The position numbers were made by a program, and so were the translations under genes. Of a stretch of 64,000 nt of DNA, positions 26,625-35,876 are shown in pieces (within the stretch, counting starts at the first letter, position 1; each line of letters begins with the position of its first letter). The notes under the pieces are model-generated. The model ran no database searches. It was not told the DNA's origin and was given only the letters and a program-made list of their open reading frames with translations. The DNA is from CAWDBV01 sp963800705 (GTDB lineage Bacteria > Actinomycetota > Thermoleophilia > Solirubrobacterales > 70-9): positions 496,001-560,000 of the forward strand of contig CAWDBV010000002.1 of assembly GCA_963800705.1 (NCBI GenBank). Reading direction: 5' to 3'.

Positions 26625-27502
26625 GCCGCGGCGGCGGCCTTCGCCGTCGTCTCGCGGACGAAGGCGTCGATCACCTCGGCGAGCCGGTCCGGCTGGTCGA
26701 TCGAGACGAACGTCTTCGCGTCTTCGATCCGCTCGAGGCGGGAGTCGGGGATGATCTCGGCGAGCCGCTCGGCGTGCTCGATCGGGAAATACTTGTCCTC
26801 GGGCGCCCAGGCGAGCAGCGCCGGGGCCTTCAGCCCCGAGAGCTTCTCCGCGGCGCGCTCGGTCTGCTTCGGCGAGATGCCGCGGATGAACTTGCGGGTG
26901 TCGTGGCGCACCCCGGCGTTCTCGATCCCCGGCCGCACCCAATCCTCGAGCAGCTCCGAGTCGAGACGGCTCTTGGCGAGCACGCCGTAGGCGACCGGGC
27001 TGCGGCGCATGAACGGGATCCGCAGCGACTGCGCGAGCGCCGACAGCGCGCCCGGGACCTTGGCGACCCAGAGCAGGTACTGGAACAGGTTCGGCGGGAA
27101 GTTCGTGAACGCGTCGCAGTTGGTGAGCACGAGCCGCCCCACCGAATCGGCGTGCTCGGTGGCGAGGATCTGGCTCATCGCCCCGCCGGAGTCGTTGCCG
27201 ATCACGGTCGCCGGCTTGACCCCGACCGCGTCGATGAACTCGGCGATCAGGGCCGGCATCCCGCCCGGCTCGCCGGAGAGGTCGGCGTCCGGGTTCATCG
27301 GCACCCGGTGCGAGCCCATCGGCCAGTCGGGGACGATGCAGCGGTGCCCGGCGTCCGCGAGCCGCTCGGCGGCGTCGTCCCAGAGCCGGCCGTTGACGAG
27401 CAGGCCGTGGACGAAGACGAGCGGGTCGCCGCCGCCGCCCGAGTCGCGGTAGCGGATCGTTCCGCGGGGGGTCTCGATCTCGCGCTGCTCGAAGGCACTC
27501 AT
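26621..27502 (-). CDS. Alpha/beta-fold hydrolase with Asp nucleophile
   Basis: This is a 293-residue alpha/beta hydrolase. The oxyanion region is FVHGLLVNGRLWDD. The nucleophile elbow is VIGNDSGGAMS, where the small-X-Nu-X-small pattern puts Asp104 as nucleophile. That fits haloalkane dehalogenase/epoxide hydrolase-like enzymes rather than Ser esterases. LLAWAPEDKYFP holds the late acid. It is the last of three overlapping genes with two SnoaL-like proteins, and the TetR regulator is divergent. The substrate is unknown. Confidence 0.82.
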   Translation of the reverse strand: MSAFEQREIETPRGTIRYRDSGGGGDPLVFVHGLLVNGRLWDDAAERLADAGHRCIVPDWPMGSHRVPMNPDADLSGEPGGMPALIAEFIDAVGVKPATVIGNDSGGAMSQILATEHADSVGRLVLTNCDAFTNFPPNLFQYLLWVAKVPGALSALAQSLRIPFMRRSPVAYGVLAKSRLDSELLEDWVRPGIENAGVRHDTRKFIRGISPKQTERAAEKLSGLKAPALLAWAPEDKYFPIEHAERLAEIIPDSRLERIEDAKTFVSIDQPDRLAEVIDAFVRETTAKAAAAA

Positions 27503-27987
27503 CTGTTTCCTTTCTTTCGGGAGGCGATTTGCATTCGGATGAAGCGCGGCCACGTGCTGGGGGAGAGCGCGACCGCTCGCAGCAGCGGGGCCGGATTCGC
27601 GTACGCGATGCGCTCGATCGCCTTGCCGTCGCGGAGCGTGACCCGGTCAACGGTCGGCAGCTCGAACGAGCGTCGGCCGATCGTGCCCTCGAGGCGGAGT
27701 GCCACGTAGACGACGTCCTCCCGCGAGGCCCAGCCCTCGACCGTGCCGAGCAGGTCCGGGACGAGGCCGAAGAGCGGCCGGACGAAGTTCTCGCGGAACT
27801 GCCGGTGGCCCACGAGGGTGGGGAGCTGGGGCTGGATCAGCCGCACCTCGGGGTCGAGCCAGGGCTCGAAGTGGTCGTAGAAGCGGTCGGCGGGCCCGCC
27901 CGCGGCCCAGCCGGCGGCGAAAGCGTCGACCCAGTCGCTGGCCTCCTTTGGCGCCTCGGGGCGTGCCTGCGCGGTGGCCGTGGCCAT
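27499..27987 (-). CDS. SnoaL/NTF2-like protein
   Basis: This is a 162-residue cone-shaped alpha+beta-barrel protein: WVDAFAAGWAAGGPADRFYDHFEPWLDPEVRL, then FRENFVRPLFGLVPD, and a beta-sheet with VVYVALRLEGTIGRRSFELP. Such proteins are small-molecule isomerases, hydrolases or binding proteins. It overlaps the hydrolase start by 4 nt and the upstream SnoaL gene by 1 nt. The basic C-terminus (RMQIASRKKGNR) is unusual for the fold. Confidence 0.75.
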   Translation of the reverse strand: MATATAQARPEAPKEASDWVDAFAAGWAAGGPADRFYDHFEPWLDPEVRLIQPQLPTLVGHRQFRENFVRPLFGLVPDLLGTVEGWASREDVVYVALRLEGTIGRRSFELPTVDRVTLRDGKAIERIAYANPAPLLRAVALSPSTWPRFIRMQIASRKKGNR

Positions 27988-28427
27988 CAGGCGGCGCCCA
28001 TCTGGCGCTCGAAGGCGACGCCGTCGAGATAGCTGTCCTTGCGCGAGACGAGCCCGTCGCGGACCTCGATCGCGTCGATGAAGTCGACTTCGATCCGGGC
28101 GCCCTGGCCCTCGACGGACTCGCCCTCGATCTCGATCGGGGCGGCGACGGTCCCGGTCAGCTTCGACTCGAGGACCCAGAAGTCGGCGCCGCAGCGCAGC
28201 CGCGTTGTCGCGAAGTTGATGTCGGGGAGCTGGGTGAGGAAGGCCGCGAACGCCTCGCGGATCGCGTCCTTGCCCTCGGCCGGCTCGGAGCCCGGGACGT
28301 GGAGGTGAAACACCGAGTCGTCGCTGTGGAGGGCGAGGATCGCCTCGAGGTCCTGGCTGTTCCAGGCCTCTCCGTAGCGGGTGGACAGCTCCTCGATCGC
28401 GGTGGCGTCCTGCAGCTGGATGGTCAT
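27987..28427 (-). CDS. SnoaL/NTF2-like protein
   Basis: This is a 146-residue NTF2-like protein with IEELSTRYGEAWNSQDLEAIL, ALHSDDSVFHLHVPGSEP and a final GLVSRKDSYLDG, the usual SnoaL order. It is the first gene of the three-gene operon, with ribosome site GGAGAGGAAG before ATG 28427. Its promoter region holds two inverted repeats shared with the divergent TetR gene. It is not closely similar to the second SnoaL-like protein, so the two may form a heteromer or act on successive intermediates. Confidence 0.78.
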   Translation of the reverse strand: MTIQLQDATAIEELSTRYGEAWNSQDLEAILALHSDDSVFHLHVPGSEPAEGKDAIREAFAAFLTQLPDINFATTRLRCGADFWVLESKLTGTVAAPIEIEGESVEGQGARIEVDFIDAIEVRDGLVSRKDSYLDGVAFERQMGAA

Positions 28428-28450
28428 GCGCTTCCTCTCCGTTGGTTAGC

Positions 28451-28463
28451 GTACAGTCTGTAC
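28451..28463. promoter_or_regulatory. Probable TetR operator, site 1
   Basis: GTACAGTCTGTAC is a perfect inverted repeat in the 56-nt divergent region between the SnoaL operon and the TetR gene. It shares TACA-N2-CTGTA with site 2, 22 bp away centre to centre (two helical turns). Confidence 0.6.
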
Positions 28464-28472
28464 GTATATAAC

Positions 28473-28485
28473 ATACATCCTGTAT
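28473..28485. promoter_or_regulatory. Probable TetR operator, site 2
   Basis: ATACATCCTGTAT is an inverted repeat with arms ATACA/TGTAT, matching site 1 in 9 of 11 core positions (TACATCCTGTA against TACAGTCTGTA). It overlaps the upstream candidate ATG (28484) of the TetR gene, favouring the later start at 28496. Confidence 0.55.
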
Positions 28486-28495
28486 GGATGTCGAG

Positions 28496-29107
28496 ATGGC
28501 AAAGACCAAGACACGCACCCAGGCCGAGCGCAGCGAGGAGACCCGCGGCAAGCTGATCGCCGCCGCGCGGCCGCTGTTCGGCGGGCGCGGTTACGCGGCG
28601 GTCGGCGCCGAGGAAATCGTACGCGCCGCCGGCGTCACCCGGGGCGCGCTCTATCACCAGTTCGGCGGCAAGCCCGGGCTGCTCGAGGCCGTCTACGAGC
28701 AGGTGGAGGGGGAGCTGACCGAGAAGATCGTTGAAGGGGCGCTCGGCGGATCGGACCCGATTGAGGCGATGAAGGCGGGGGTGCGGATGTTCCTCGACGC
28801 CTGCATGGAGCCCGAGGTGCAGCGGATCGTTCTCCTCGACACCCCCGCGGTGCTGGGCTGGGAGCGCTGGCGCGAGATCGCCGCCGACCACGGGTTGGGC
28901 GTCGTCGAGGCGGCCCTGAAGGCCGCGATCGAGGCCGGGCAGCTCGCCGATCAGCCGACCAGGCCGCTCGCACACCTGCTGATGGGCGCCCTCGACGAGG
29001 CGGCGATGCTGGTCGCCCGTGCCAAGGACCAGAAGGCGGCAAAAGCCGAGGTGACGGCGAGCCTGGACGGCCTAATTGACGCCCTGGCTAGAATTGAACC
29101 CACATGA
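28496..29107 (+). CDS. TetR/AcrR family transcriptional regulator
   Basis: This is a 203-residue regulator. The N-terminal helix-turn-helix (residues ~14-60) contains RGKLIAAARPLF, GAEEIVRAAGVTRGALYHQFGGK and the following core helix. The C-terminal ligand domain includes LLDTPAVLGWERWREIAADHG. It likely represses the divergent hydrolase/SnoaL operon through the two operators at 28451-28485. ATG 28484 would add four residues but lies inside operator 2. The stop overlaps rpmE by 4 nt. Confidence 0.87.
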   Translation: MAKTKTRTQAERSEETRGKLIAAARPLFGGRGYAAVGAEEIVRAAGVTRGALYHQFGGKPGLLEAVYEQVEGELTEKIVEGALGGSDPIEAMKAGVRMFLDACMEPEVQRIVLLDTPAVLGWERWREIAADHGLGVVEAALKAAIEAGQLADQPTRPLAHLLMGALDEAAMLVARAKDQKAAKAEVTASLDGLIDALARIEPT

Positions 29108-29313
29108 AGACCGATATCCATCCCGACTACGTTCTCGCCCACGTGCACTGCTCGTGCGGCAACGAGTTCTATACCCGCTCCACCGAGTCCGATCTGCACG
29201 TTGAGATCTGCTCCAACTGCCACCCGTTCTACACCGGCAAGCAGAAGCTCGTCGACACCGGTGGCCGGGTCGAGCGTTTCAGGCGACGCGCGGCCAAGCG
29301 CAAGAAAAGCTAG
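29104..29313 (+). CDS. rpmE: 50S ribosomal protein L31
   Basis: This is a 69-residue ribosomal protein, MKTDIHPDYVLAHVHCSCGNE, with the zinc-binding CSCG and CSNC pairs of the C+ (zinc-containing) L31 type and a basic C-terminus. It sits in the conserved actinobacterial order rpmE, DUF1385, prfA, prmC. ATG 29104 overlaps the TetR stop by 4 nt, so ribosomal-protein expression is oddly coupled to a TetR gene. Confidence 0.95.
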   Translation: MKTDIHPDYVLAHVHCSCGNEFYTRSTESDLHVEICSNCHPFYTGKQKLVDTGGRVERFRRRAAKRKKS

Positions 29314-30314
29314 TGCCTCCATCGACTGACGGGGCGGGGCGTTCGGGGGTCGGGGGAGATCCGGCCTCGGCCGAGCGCATGCCCGACGGGCGCCTGGTCG
29401 CGAAGAAGGACGCCCCCGTCGGGGGTCAGGCGGTGCTCGAGGGAGTGATGATGCGCGGCGTCTCGACCTGGGCGGTCGCGGTCCGAAACCCCGAGGGCAA
29501 GATCGAGATCACCTCCGAGCCGCTCGTCTCGTGGGCGAAGCGCGCCAAGATCCTGCGCTGGCCGGTGATCCGCGGCGTGGTCGCGCTCGGCGAGTCGCTG
29601 AAGATCGGCTTCAAGGCGCTTTCGATTTCCGCCAACGCCCAGCTTGACGAGGACGAGGGCGAGGAGATCGGCGGCTTCATCTGGGGGCTGACGATCTTCC
29701 TTTCGATGGCGATCGCGGTCGGGCTCTTCTTCGTGATCCCGGTCGGGCTCACGAGCCTGATCAAGGACCAGCTCGGATCGGCGCTGCTCTTCTGGCTCGT
29801 CGAGGGAGTGCTGCGAACCGTGATCTTCATCGGCTACATCCTCGCGATCAGCCGGCTGCCCGACCTGCGCCGCGTCTTCGAGTACCACGGAGCCGAGCAC
29901 AAGACGATTTCGGCATTCGAGGCCGAAGACCAGCTCGTGCCCGAGAGCGCGCAGCTCTACTCACGGCTGCACCCGCGCTGCGGGACGAGCTTCCTGCTGA
30001 TCGTGATGGTGCTCGCGATCTTCGTTTTCGCGCCGATCGGCCTCCCGGCCTGGTACTGGCTGCTCGCCTCGAGGATCCTCGGCATTCCGCTGATCGCCGG
30101 GCTCTCCTACGAGGTCATCAAGTGGGCGGGCAAGAACCGCAGCAAGCGCTGGGTGCGGGCGCTGATGTGGCCGGGGCTGATGCTCCAGAACCTCACCACC
30201 CGCGAGCCCGATGAGGACCAGCTCGAGGTCGCGATCGCGGCGCTCGAGGCCGTGCTCGCGGTCGAGGATCCCAACGAGGCGCGGAAGGAACAGGAAATAG
30301 AAATCGTCGCCTAG
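29313..30314 (+). CDS. DUF1385 family membrane protein
   Basis: This is a 333-residue protein starting at GTG 29313, 1 nt overlapping rpmE. It has the family motifs PVGGQAVLEGVMMRG near the N-terminus and FEYHGAEHKTISAFEAEDQ in the centre. About four to five hydrophobic segments (e.g. GLTIFLSMAIAVGLFFVIPV, FLLIVMVLAIFVFAPIGL) make it an integral membrane protein. The family (YqhQ-like) is conserved next to rpmE/prfA in many bacteria and has no settled function. Confidence 0.88.
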   Translation: MPPSTDGAGRSGVGGDPASAERMPDGRLVAKKDAPVGGQAVLEGVMMRGVSTWAVAVRNPEGKIEITSEPLVSWAKRAKILRWPVIRGVVALGESLKIGFKALSISANAQLDEDEGEEIGGFIWGLTIFLSMAIAVGLFFVIPVGLTSLIKDQLGSALLFWLVEGVLRTVIFIGYILAISRLPDLRRVFEYHGAEHKTISAFEAEDQLVPESAQLYSRLHPRCGTSFLLIVMVLAIFVFAPIGLPAWYWLLASRILGIPLIAGLSYEVIKWAGKNRSKRWVRALMWPGLMLQNLTTREPDEDQLEVAIAALEAVLAVEDPNEARKEQEIEIVA

Positions 30315-30323
30315 GCTGGTCGC

Positions 30324-31393
<1,070 letters not shown>

Positions 31394-31397
<4 letters not shown>

Positions 31398-32263
31398 GCA
31401 CCGGGGTTGCGGCGACTCCGGTCCGCGAGGCGATCGAGGCGGCGGTCGATGCGCTCGCGGCGGCCGGGGTCGAGGACCCGCGGCTCGACGCCGAGCTGAT
31501 GCTCAGCGAGGCGACCGGGTGGGAGCGCGCCAAGCTCGCGGCCGACTCCGATGCCGGGATCTCGCCGGGGGCGGCGCGGCTGTTCGGCGCGATGATCCGG
31601 CGCAGGACGGCTCGCGAGCCGCTCGCCTACATAACCGGGCGCAAGGGGTTCCGCGGCATCGAGCTCGCGGTCGATCCCCGGGTGCTTATCCCGCGGCCCG
31701 AGTCGGAGCTGCTGGTCGAGGTCGCTCTCGAGCTGAAGCCGGAAACGGTCCTCGACGTCGGCACCGGCTCCGGCGCAGTGGCGCTCGCGGTCGCCGACGA
31801 GCTGCCCGAGGCGCGCGTGACAGGGACCGATACCTCCGAGGGGGCGCTCGCGGTGGCGCGCAGCAACGCCCGCCTGCTCGGCCTCGCTGGGCGGACGAGC
31901 TTTCAGCCCGGGACGCTTCCCCCACCTCAAGCCGCCCCCGGACGCGAAGCGGAGGAGGCGGCGTTTGATGTGGTACTCGCCAATTTGCCCTACGTCAGCG
32001 AGGGTGAGTGGGAGGGCCTCGCGCCGGAGATCCGCGAGCACGAGCCGCGCACCGCTCTCGTCGCCGGCGGCGACGGGCTCGAGGCGATCCGCTCGCTGCT
32101 TGAGGCGGTCAGCGTCGGCACGCCGCCGCCGGCGATCGCGCTCGAGGTCGGCGCCGGGCAGGCGGACCCGGTCGCGGCGCTGGCCGAGCGCGCCGGATTC
32201 GGAACGGTCGAGGCGCGGCCGGACCTCGCCGGGATCGAGCGCGTCGTGTTGGGCCGCCGATGA
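31394..32263 (+). CDS. prmC: Release-factor glutamine N5-methyltransferase
   Basis: This is a 289-residue SAM methyltransferase. The N-terminal helical domain (DPRLDAELMLSEATG) binds the release factor, and AYITGRKGFRGIELAVDPRVLIPRPESE leads into the SAM motif VLDVGTGSGAVALAVA. The substrate motif reads NLPY rather than the usual NPPY, a conservative change seen in some relatives. It modifies the GGQ glutamine of release factors. Start GTG 31394 overlaps prfA by 4 nt. Confidence 0.93.
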
Positions 32264-32904
32264 CCGAAACGATCTCGATCGAGACCGACGGGGCTGACGC
32301 GGCGCGCCAGGGCCTTGAGAAGGCGATCGGCGCCGGCGAGGTCGTCGTCTTTCCCGCCGACGGGCTCTACGGGCTCGCCTGCGACCCGCTCAACTCGAAG
32401 GCGATCGAGCGCATCCACGAGCTCAAGGGGCGCCCCGAGGACAAGCCCGCGGCCGTGCTCTACTTCTCGAGCGAGGCGATGCGCGAGCTGCTCGGTGCGC
32501 TCGCGCCGCTGACCAGGGCCGCCGTCGCGGCGCTCCTGCCCGGCCCGGTGACGCTGGTCGTCTACAACCCGGAGCGCCGCTACCCGCTCGCCTGCGGCAA
32601 GGTACCCGAGCGGCTCGGGATCAGGATGATCGAGGGTCCGCTCGTTGGTGCGAAGACCCCCGTCTACCAGACCTCCGCGAACCGGAGCGGCGCGCAGCCC
32701 CCGGGTGCTTTCGGGGCGATAGACGTGCAGATCCTCGCCGGCGCAGACCTCGTCATCGATGGCGGCGAGCTCACCGGCGAGGCCTCGACGGTCGTCGACC
32801 TGACCGAGATCGAGGCGGGTGGTGCGTGGGAGATCCTCCGCGAGGGCGCGATGTCCTACGAGGACCTGGAGCGCTCGCTGACCGGGTTGCAGCTCGGCGG
32901 CTGA
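32260..32904 (+). CDS. Threonylcarbamoyl-AMP synthase (Sua5/YrdC family)
   Basis: This is a 214-residue YrdC-fold enzyme with AIGAGEVVVFPADGLYGLACDP, RIHELKGRPEDKPAAVLYFS, LLPGPVTLVVYNP and RLGIRMIEGPLV. It makes threonylcarbamoyl-AMP from Thr, bicarbonate and ATP for tRNA t6A. The C-terminal Sua5 domain is absent (short form). It overlaps prmC by 4 nt, a common genomic pairing. The 75 nt after it hold nothing recognisable. Confidence 0.9.
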   Translation: MTETISIETDGADAARQGLEKAIGAGEVVVFPADGLYGLACDPLNSKAIERIHELKGRPEDKPAAVLYFSSEAMRELLGALAPLTRAAVAALLPGPVTLVVYNPERRYPLACGKVPERLGIRMIEGPLVGAKTPVYQTSANRSGAQPPGAFGAIDVQILAGADLVIDGGELTGEASTVVDLTEIEAGGAWEILREGAMSYEDLERSLTGLQLGG

Positions 32905-32979
32905 GCCTTGGCGCGGCGCCTGAAGCAGCTCGGGCACTTCGCTGCTCGCCGCAAGCTCGTCGTGCTCGGGCCCGAGGCT

Positions 32980-33825
32980 CTAGCTCAGAAAGTCCTGCAT
33001 CGCGTCGGACTGGCGTTTGGTGTCGGCCTTCGCCACGGCGTCCATCCGGCGCTCGTGTGATTCGCCGCTGAGCATGTCGCCTAGCCGACCCTTGTCGATC
33101 CGGGCGGTTTCGTCCCAGTCCACCTTGATGTCGCTCGGATCGTCCTCGCTGACCAGCACCGAGGTGATCGAGCGGAGCTGGTGCTTGTGGGTGATCGTGA
33201 TCTTGGTTCGGACGGGGAAGGGGTCCTTGCCGGGGACGTGGACGGAGAGCAGGTACTCCGACTTCGACCGGCTTCTGCCGCCCGACCCGTCGCCGTCCGA
33301 GGAGTCCAAGCCGCGGTCCCCGGGAAGGAAGCGGCGGCTGATGTTGAGCGCGACGCCGCGCACCCGGCCGCGCTTCGAGTCGAGCTCGGGCACCCGTTCG
33401 AGTGCTTCCTTGAGCAGCCGCTTCTCGGTCTCGATCGCCACTCCGGAGCCGGCGGCGCTGTGGACGCGGGCGAGGTCGCCGCGGTCGGCGCCCGGCGTGT
33501 CGTTGATCGCCTTCTGCCTCGCCTCGGCGACCTTCGCCTGCGCTCCGAGCGGGTCGACCAGAAGCGGGTCGCGCTCGGCGATCCGGTCGTCCATCTCGGG
33601 GCACTTGTCCTCGATGAACTCGACGTCCTCGGGCTTGCCGGGCTCGAACTCGACCGGCACGACCTGGCCGGGGACCAGCCAGCTGCGGCCGTCGCCGAGC
33701 GGCCATGTGGTCTCCACGTAAGCCAGCTTGCCGTCACCCGAGTCGACGGCGAGCTCGACGTGGCGGCGCTTGCGGATCGCGAATGAGAGCCGACCGACAT
33801 CCAGGACTGTCGCGGTGGTCTCCAT
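32980..33825 (-). CDS. Hypothetical protein, 281 residues
   Basis: The protein has three parts. Residues ~1-75 are beta-rich with VLDVGRLSFAIRKRRHVELAV and TTWPLGDGRSWLVPGQVVPV. Residues ~75-150 are a charged helical region. Residues ~150-240 form a second beta-rich part (LNISRRFLPG, SEYLLSVHVPGKDPFPVRTK) with a Ser/Gly-rich insert. It ends in a helix (RMDAVAKADTKRQSDAMQDFL). There is no signal peptide or membrane segment, and no family was recognised. Strand order hints at two copies of a small beta domain. Confidence 0.65.
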   Translation of the reverse strand: METTATVLDVGRLSFAIRKRRHVELAVDSGDGKLAYVETTWPLGDGRSWLVPGQVVPVEFEPGKPEDVEFIEDKCPEMDDRIAERDPLLVDPLGAQAKVAEARQKAINDTPGADRGDLARVHSAAGSGVAIETEKRLLKEALERVPELDSKRGRVRGVALNISRRFLPGDRGLDSSDGDGSGGRSRSKSEYLLSVHVPGKDPFPVRTKITITHKHQLRSITSVLVSEDDPSDIKVDWDETARIDKGRLGDMLSGESHERRMDAVAKADTKRQSDAMQDFLS

Positions 33826-33838
33826 CCCTCTGAGAATC

Positions 33839-34237
33839 CTATTCCGAGGCGGCCGCGATCGCCTCGTCGCGGTCGGTGAACAGCTCGAGCCGGTAGGCCT
33901 TGTCGTCCTTCAGCGTCCAGAGCATGAACGCGCGCTGCTCGGCCTCGAGCCCGGTCGTCCGGCCGCGGGCGTGGAGGGTGAAGTCGGCGACCACCCTGTC
34001 GCCGACGGCGGTCAGCTCGTGGGGTTCAAAGCGGACCTCGTCCATCGCTTCGTAGAAGGAGTCGAAGTAGCGGCGCAGCCCGTCGTGGCCGCGATAGGTG
34101 CCGGGCTCGGAGGCGAGTGACTGCGGCGTCGTCACCTCGAACTCAGGGTGGACGAAGTCGAGCATCGCCTCGACGCCGCCCTCGGCGAGCTTCTCAAAGC
34201 CGTCGCGGACGAGCTCGACGTTCTTCTCCTCGGGCAC
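33839..34237 (-). CDS. SnoaL-like / NTF2-fold protein
   Basis: This is a 132-residue NTF2-like protein: VELVRDGFEKLAEGGVEAMLDFVHPEFEV, GTYRGHDGLRRYFDSFYEAMD and VVADFTLHARGRTTG. The fold is clear but the ligand or reaction is not. It lies between an unknown gene and the TetR/R2lox pair on the same strand, 25 nt beyond the TetR stop. Confidence 0.75.
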   Translation of the reverse strand: MPEEKNVELVRDGFEKLAEGGVEAMLDFVHPEFEVTTPQSLASEPGTYRGHDGLRRYFDSFYEAMDEVRFEPHELTAVGDRVVADFTLHARGRTTGLEAEQRAFMLWTLKDDKAYRLELFTDRDEAIAAASE

Positions 34238-34262
34238 GGCCGCAGTATCGCCGCCGCGGCGC

Positions 34263-34868
34263 CTAGTTTGCGGCCGAGACGGCGCTGCGCACGAACAGCT
34301 CGCGCGCCTTGCGCAACTCGGGGGTGTCGCCGCGCTCGATCTGCTCGAGCGCCAGCCCCTGGACGCCGGCGATCACCATCAGCGTCAGCGCCTTGGCACG
34401 GGCGGGTGCGACCCCTGCCTCGGTCAGCAGCCGGTTGATCACCCTCCGCCAGCCGTCGTTGACCTCGGCGATCGTCGATCGGACCTCGGGGTCGACGACC
34501 GAGACCGCGGCGAGGTCGAAGTAGAGCCGCCCGAGGCGAACGTCGCGCTCGAGCAGTTCCTCGACCGCGGCAGCGGTGCCGCCGATCACGCGCTTGACGC
34601 TCTTCGCGCCGGAGATCGCCTCGAGCACCTCGCCCGTGATCAGCTCGGCGATCTCGCGCCCGACCTCCGCGACCAGGCCCTGCTTGGAACCGAAGTGGTA
34701 GGCGACCAGGGCCTTCGATTCGCCCGAGCGCGCCGCCACCTTCGCGAAGGTGAGCCCGGCGTAGCCCTCGGCCTTCAGTACCTCGGTCGCGGCTTGGAGG
34801 ATCCGCTCGCGGGCGCCGGTCGAGGGCCGCCCGCGCGGGCGGCCCTCGGTGGCGGATTCAGCGGCCAT
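34263..34868 (-). CDS. TetR family transcriptional regulator
   Basis: This is a 201-residue regulator. After a Gly/Arg/Pro-rich lead, the HTH spans ARERILQAATEVLKAEGYA, FAKVAARSGESKALVAYHFGSKQGL. The ligand domain follows with VRLGRLYFDLAAVSVVDPEV. The start overlaps the R2lox stop by 1 nt, so it is translated as the second gene of that operon and is a likely autoregulator of it. Confidence 0.87.
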   Translation of the reverse strand: MAAESATEGRPRGRPSTGARERILQAATEVLKAEGYAGLTFAKVAARSGESKALVAYHFGSKQGLVAEVGREIAELITGEVLEAISGAKSVKRVIGGTAAAVEELLERDVRLGRLYFDLAAVSVVDPEVRSTIAEVNDGWRRVINRLLTEAGVAPARAKALTLMVIAGVQGLALEQIERGDTPELRKARELFVRSAVSAAN

Positions 34869-35839
34869 TACGCCGTCGCCAGCGCCGCCGGGTCGAGGCC
34901 CATCGCAGCGAGCTTCTTCGAGAGCGCCTTGGTCGCGTACTCGAACACCTCGCTCGAGTGGTAGAAGGGCGTCTGGAAGTTGTACGGGTCGTCGACCCAC
35001 GGCGGGACGAAGACCAGCGGTGCAACGGGCAGACACTCCTTGAGCGTGTCCTCGACGATCTTCGCGTTCGCGGGATCGTCCTTGATCGCGTCGGCGAGGA
35101 ACTTGACCCCGAAGCCGACGTGGCGCGACTCGTCGCGGTTGACCGCGGTGAAGCCGGCGACGAAGCCCGGGAAAGCGTTCTTCTCCTTCAGCGACTTGAT
35201 CATGAACCGGGCCGCCGTCAGGGCGAGCATTCCTTCGATCACGATCATGTAGACGGTGATCCCGCGCACGAGCTTCGGGAAATCAGTCGGGTCCTTGCGC
35301 AGGTCCTCGGCGCACTCGTGGAGGATGCCGTCGAACAGCGTCCGCCAGTCGTCGTTGATGACGTGGCGCTGGTTATCGATCTGCTGGCCGAGGTTGTCGG
35401 CCTTCTCGCCGAAGACCTCGCGGTAAAAGCCGTCCCAGAAGACGGTGTGCTTGGCCTCGTCGGAGATCTGGGTGGTCAGGAAGACCTTCTGCTCGTGCTT
35501 CGGAGCGGCGATCGCGAACGGCAGCAGCTCGACCGTGACCCGTTCCTCGCCGAGGAAGAACTCCGAGAACCCGAACCGGATGAACTTGCGCTCCTCTTCG
35601 TCGAAGAAGTCGGGGTCGGCCCACTGCTTCTTGTCCTCCTCGAAGGTGAAGTCCTCGGTCGACCAGTGCTGGCGCTGCCAGCGCGCGAACAGCTTCTCGT
35701 AGGAGGGCGCGGCCTCGACGATCTTGTCGAGCCCCGACATAACCTTGTCGATATCGCCGTCCATCAGCACCTTGAGGGCGTCCTCGTCCTCGGTGTTGAG
35801 TGCGGTTTCGCCGTTCGTTGTCGCGATTGCGTCAGCCAT
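34868..35839 (-). CDS. R2-like ligand-binding oxidase (R2lox-type di-metal protein)
   Basis: This is a 323-residue ferritin-fold protein with all six metal ligands of the ribonucleotide-reductase R2 superfamily: Glu98 in LGEERVTVELL, Glu128 and His131 in SDEAKHTVF, Glu202 in IEGMLALT, Glu237 and His240 in RDESRHVGFG. Val101 sits three residues after Glu98 and Tyr197 five before Glu202, exactly the spacing of the Val-Tyr crosslink pair in mycobacterial R2lox. The enzyme would assemble a Mn/Fe or Fe/Fe centre and oxidise a bound lipid-like ligand; its physiological substrate is unknown. No RNR large subunit is nearby. Confidence 0.85.
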   Translation of the reverse strand: MADAIATTNGETALNTEDEDALKVLMDGDIDKVMSGLDKIVEAAPSYEKLFARWQRQHWSTEDFTFEEDKKQWADPDFFDEEERKFIRFGFSEFFLGEERVTVELLPFAIAAPKHEQKVFLTTQISDEAKHTVFWDGFYREVFGEKADNLGQQIDNQRHVINDDWRTLFDGILHECAEDLRKDPTDFPKLVRGITVYMIVIEGMLALTAARFMIKSLKEKNAFPGFVAGFTAVNRDESRHVGFGVKFLADAIKDDPANAKIVEDTLKECLPVAPLVFVPPWVDDPYNFQTPFYHSSEVFEYATKALSKKLAAMGLDPAALATA

Positions 35840-35876
35840 CTCTCTCCTCGGGTCGGTTGCTTGCTTGCCGATTAAC

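Noticed and set aside
32908..33060. Short plus-strand ORF (TTG start, ~50 codons) after the Sua5-type gene
   Set aside because: No ribosome site, mostly overlaps the 281-residue minus-strand gene, and has no recognisable features.
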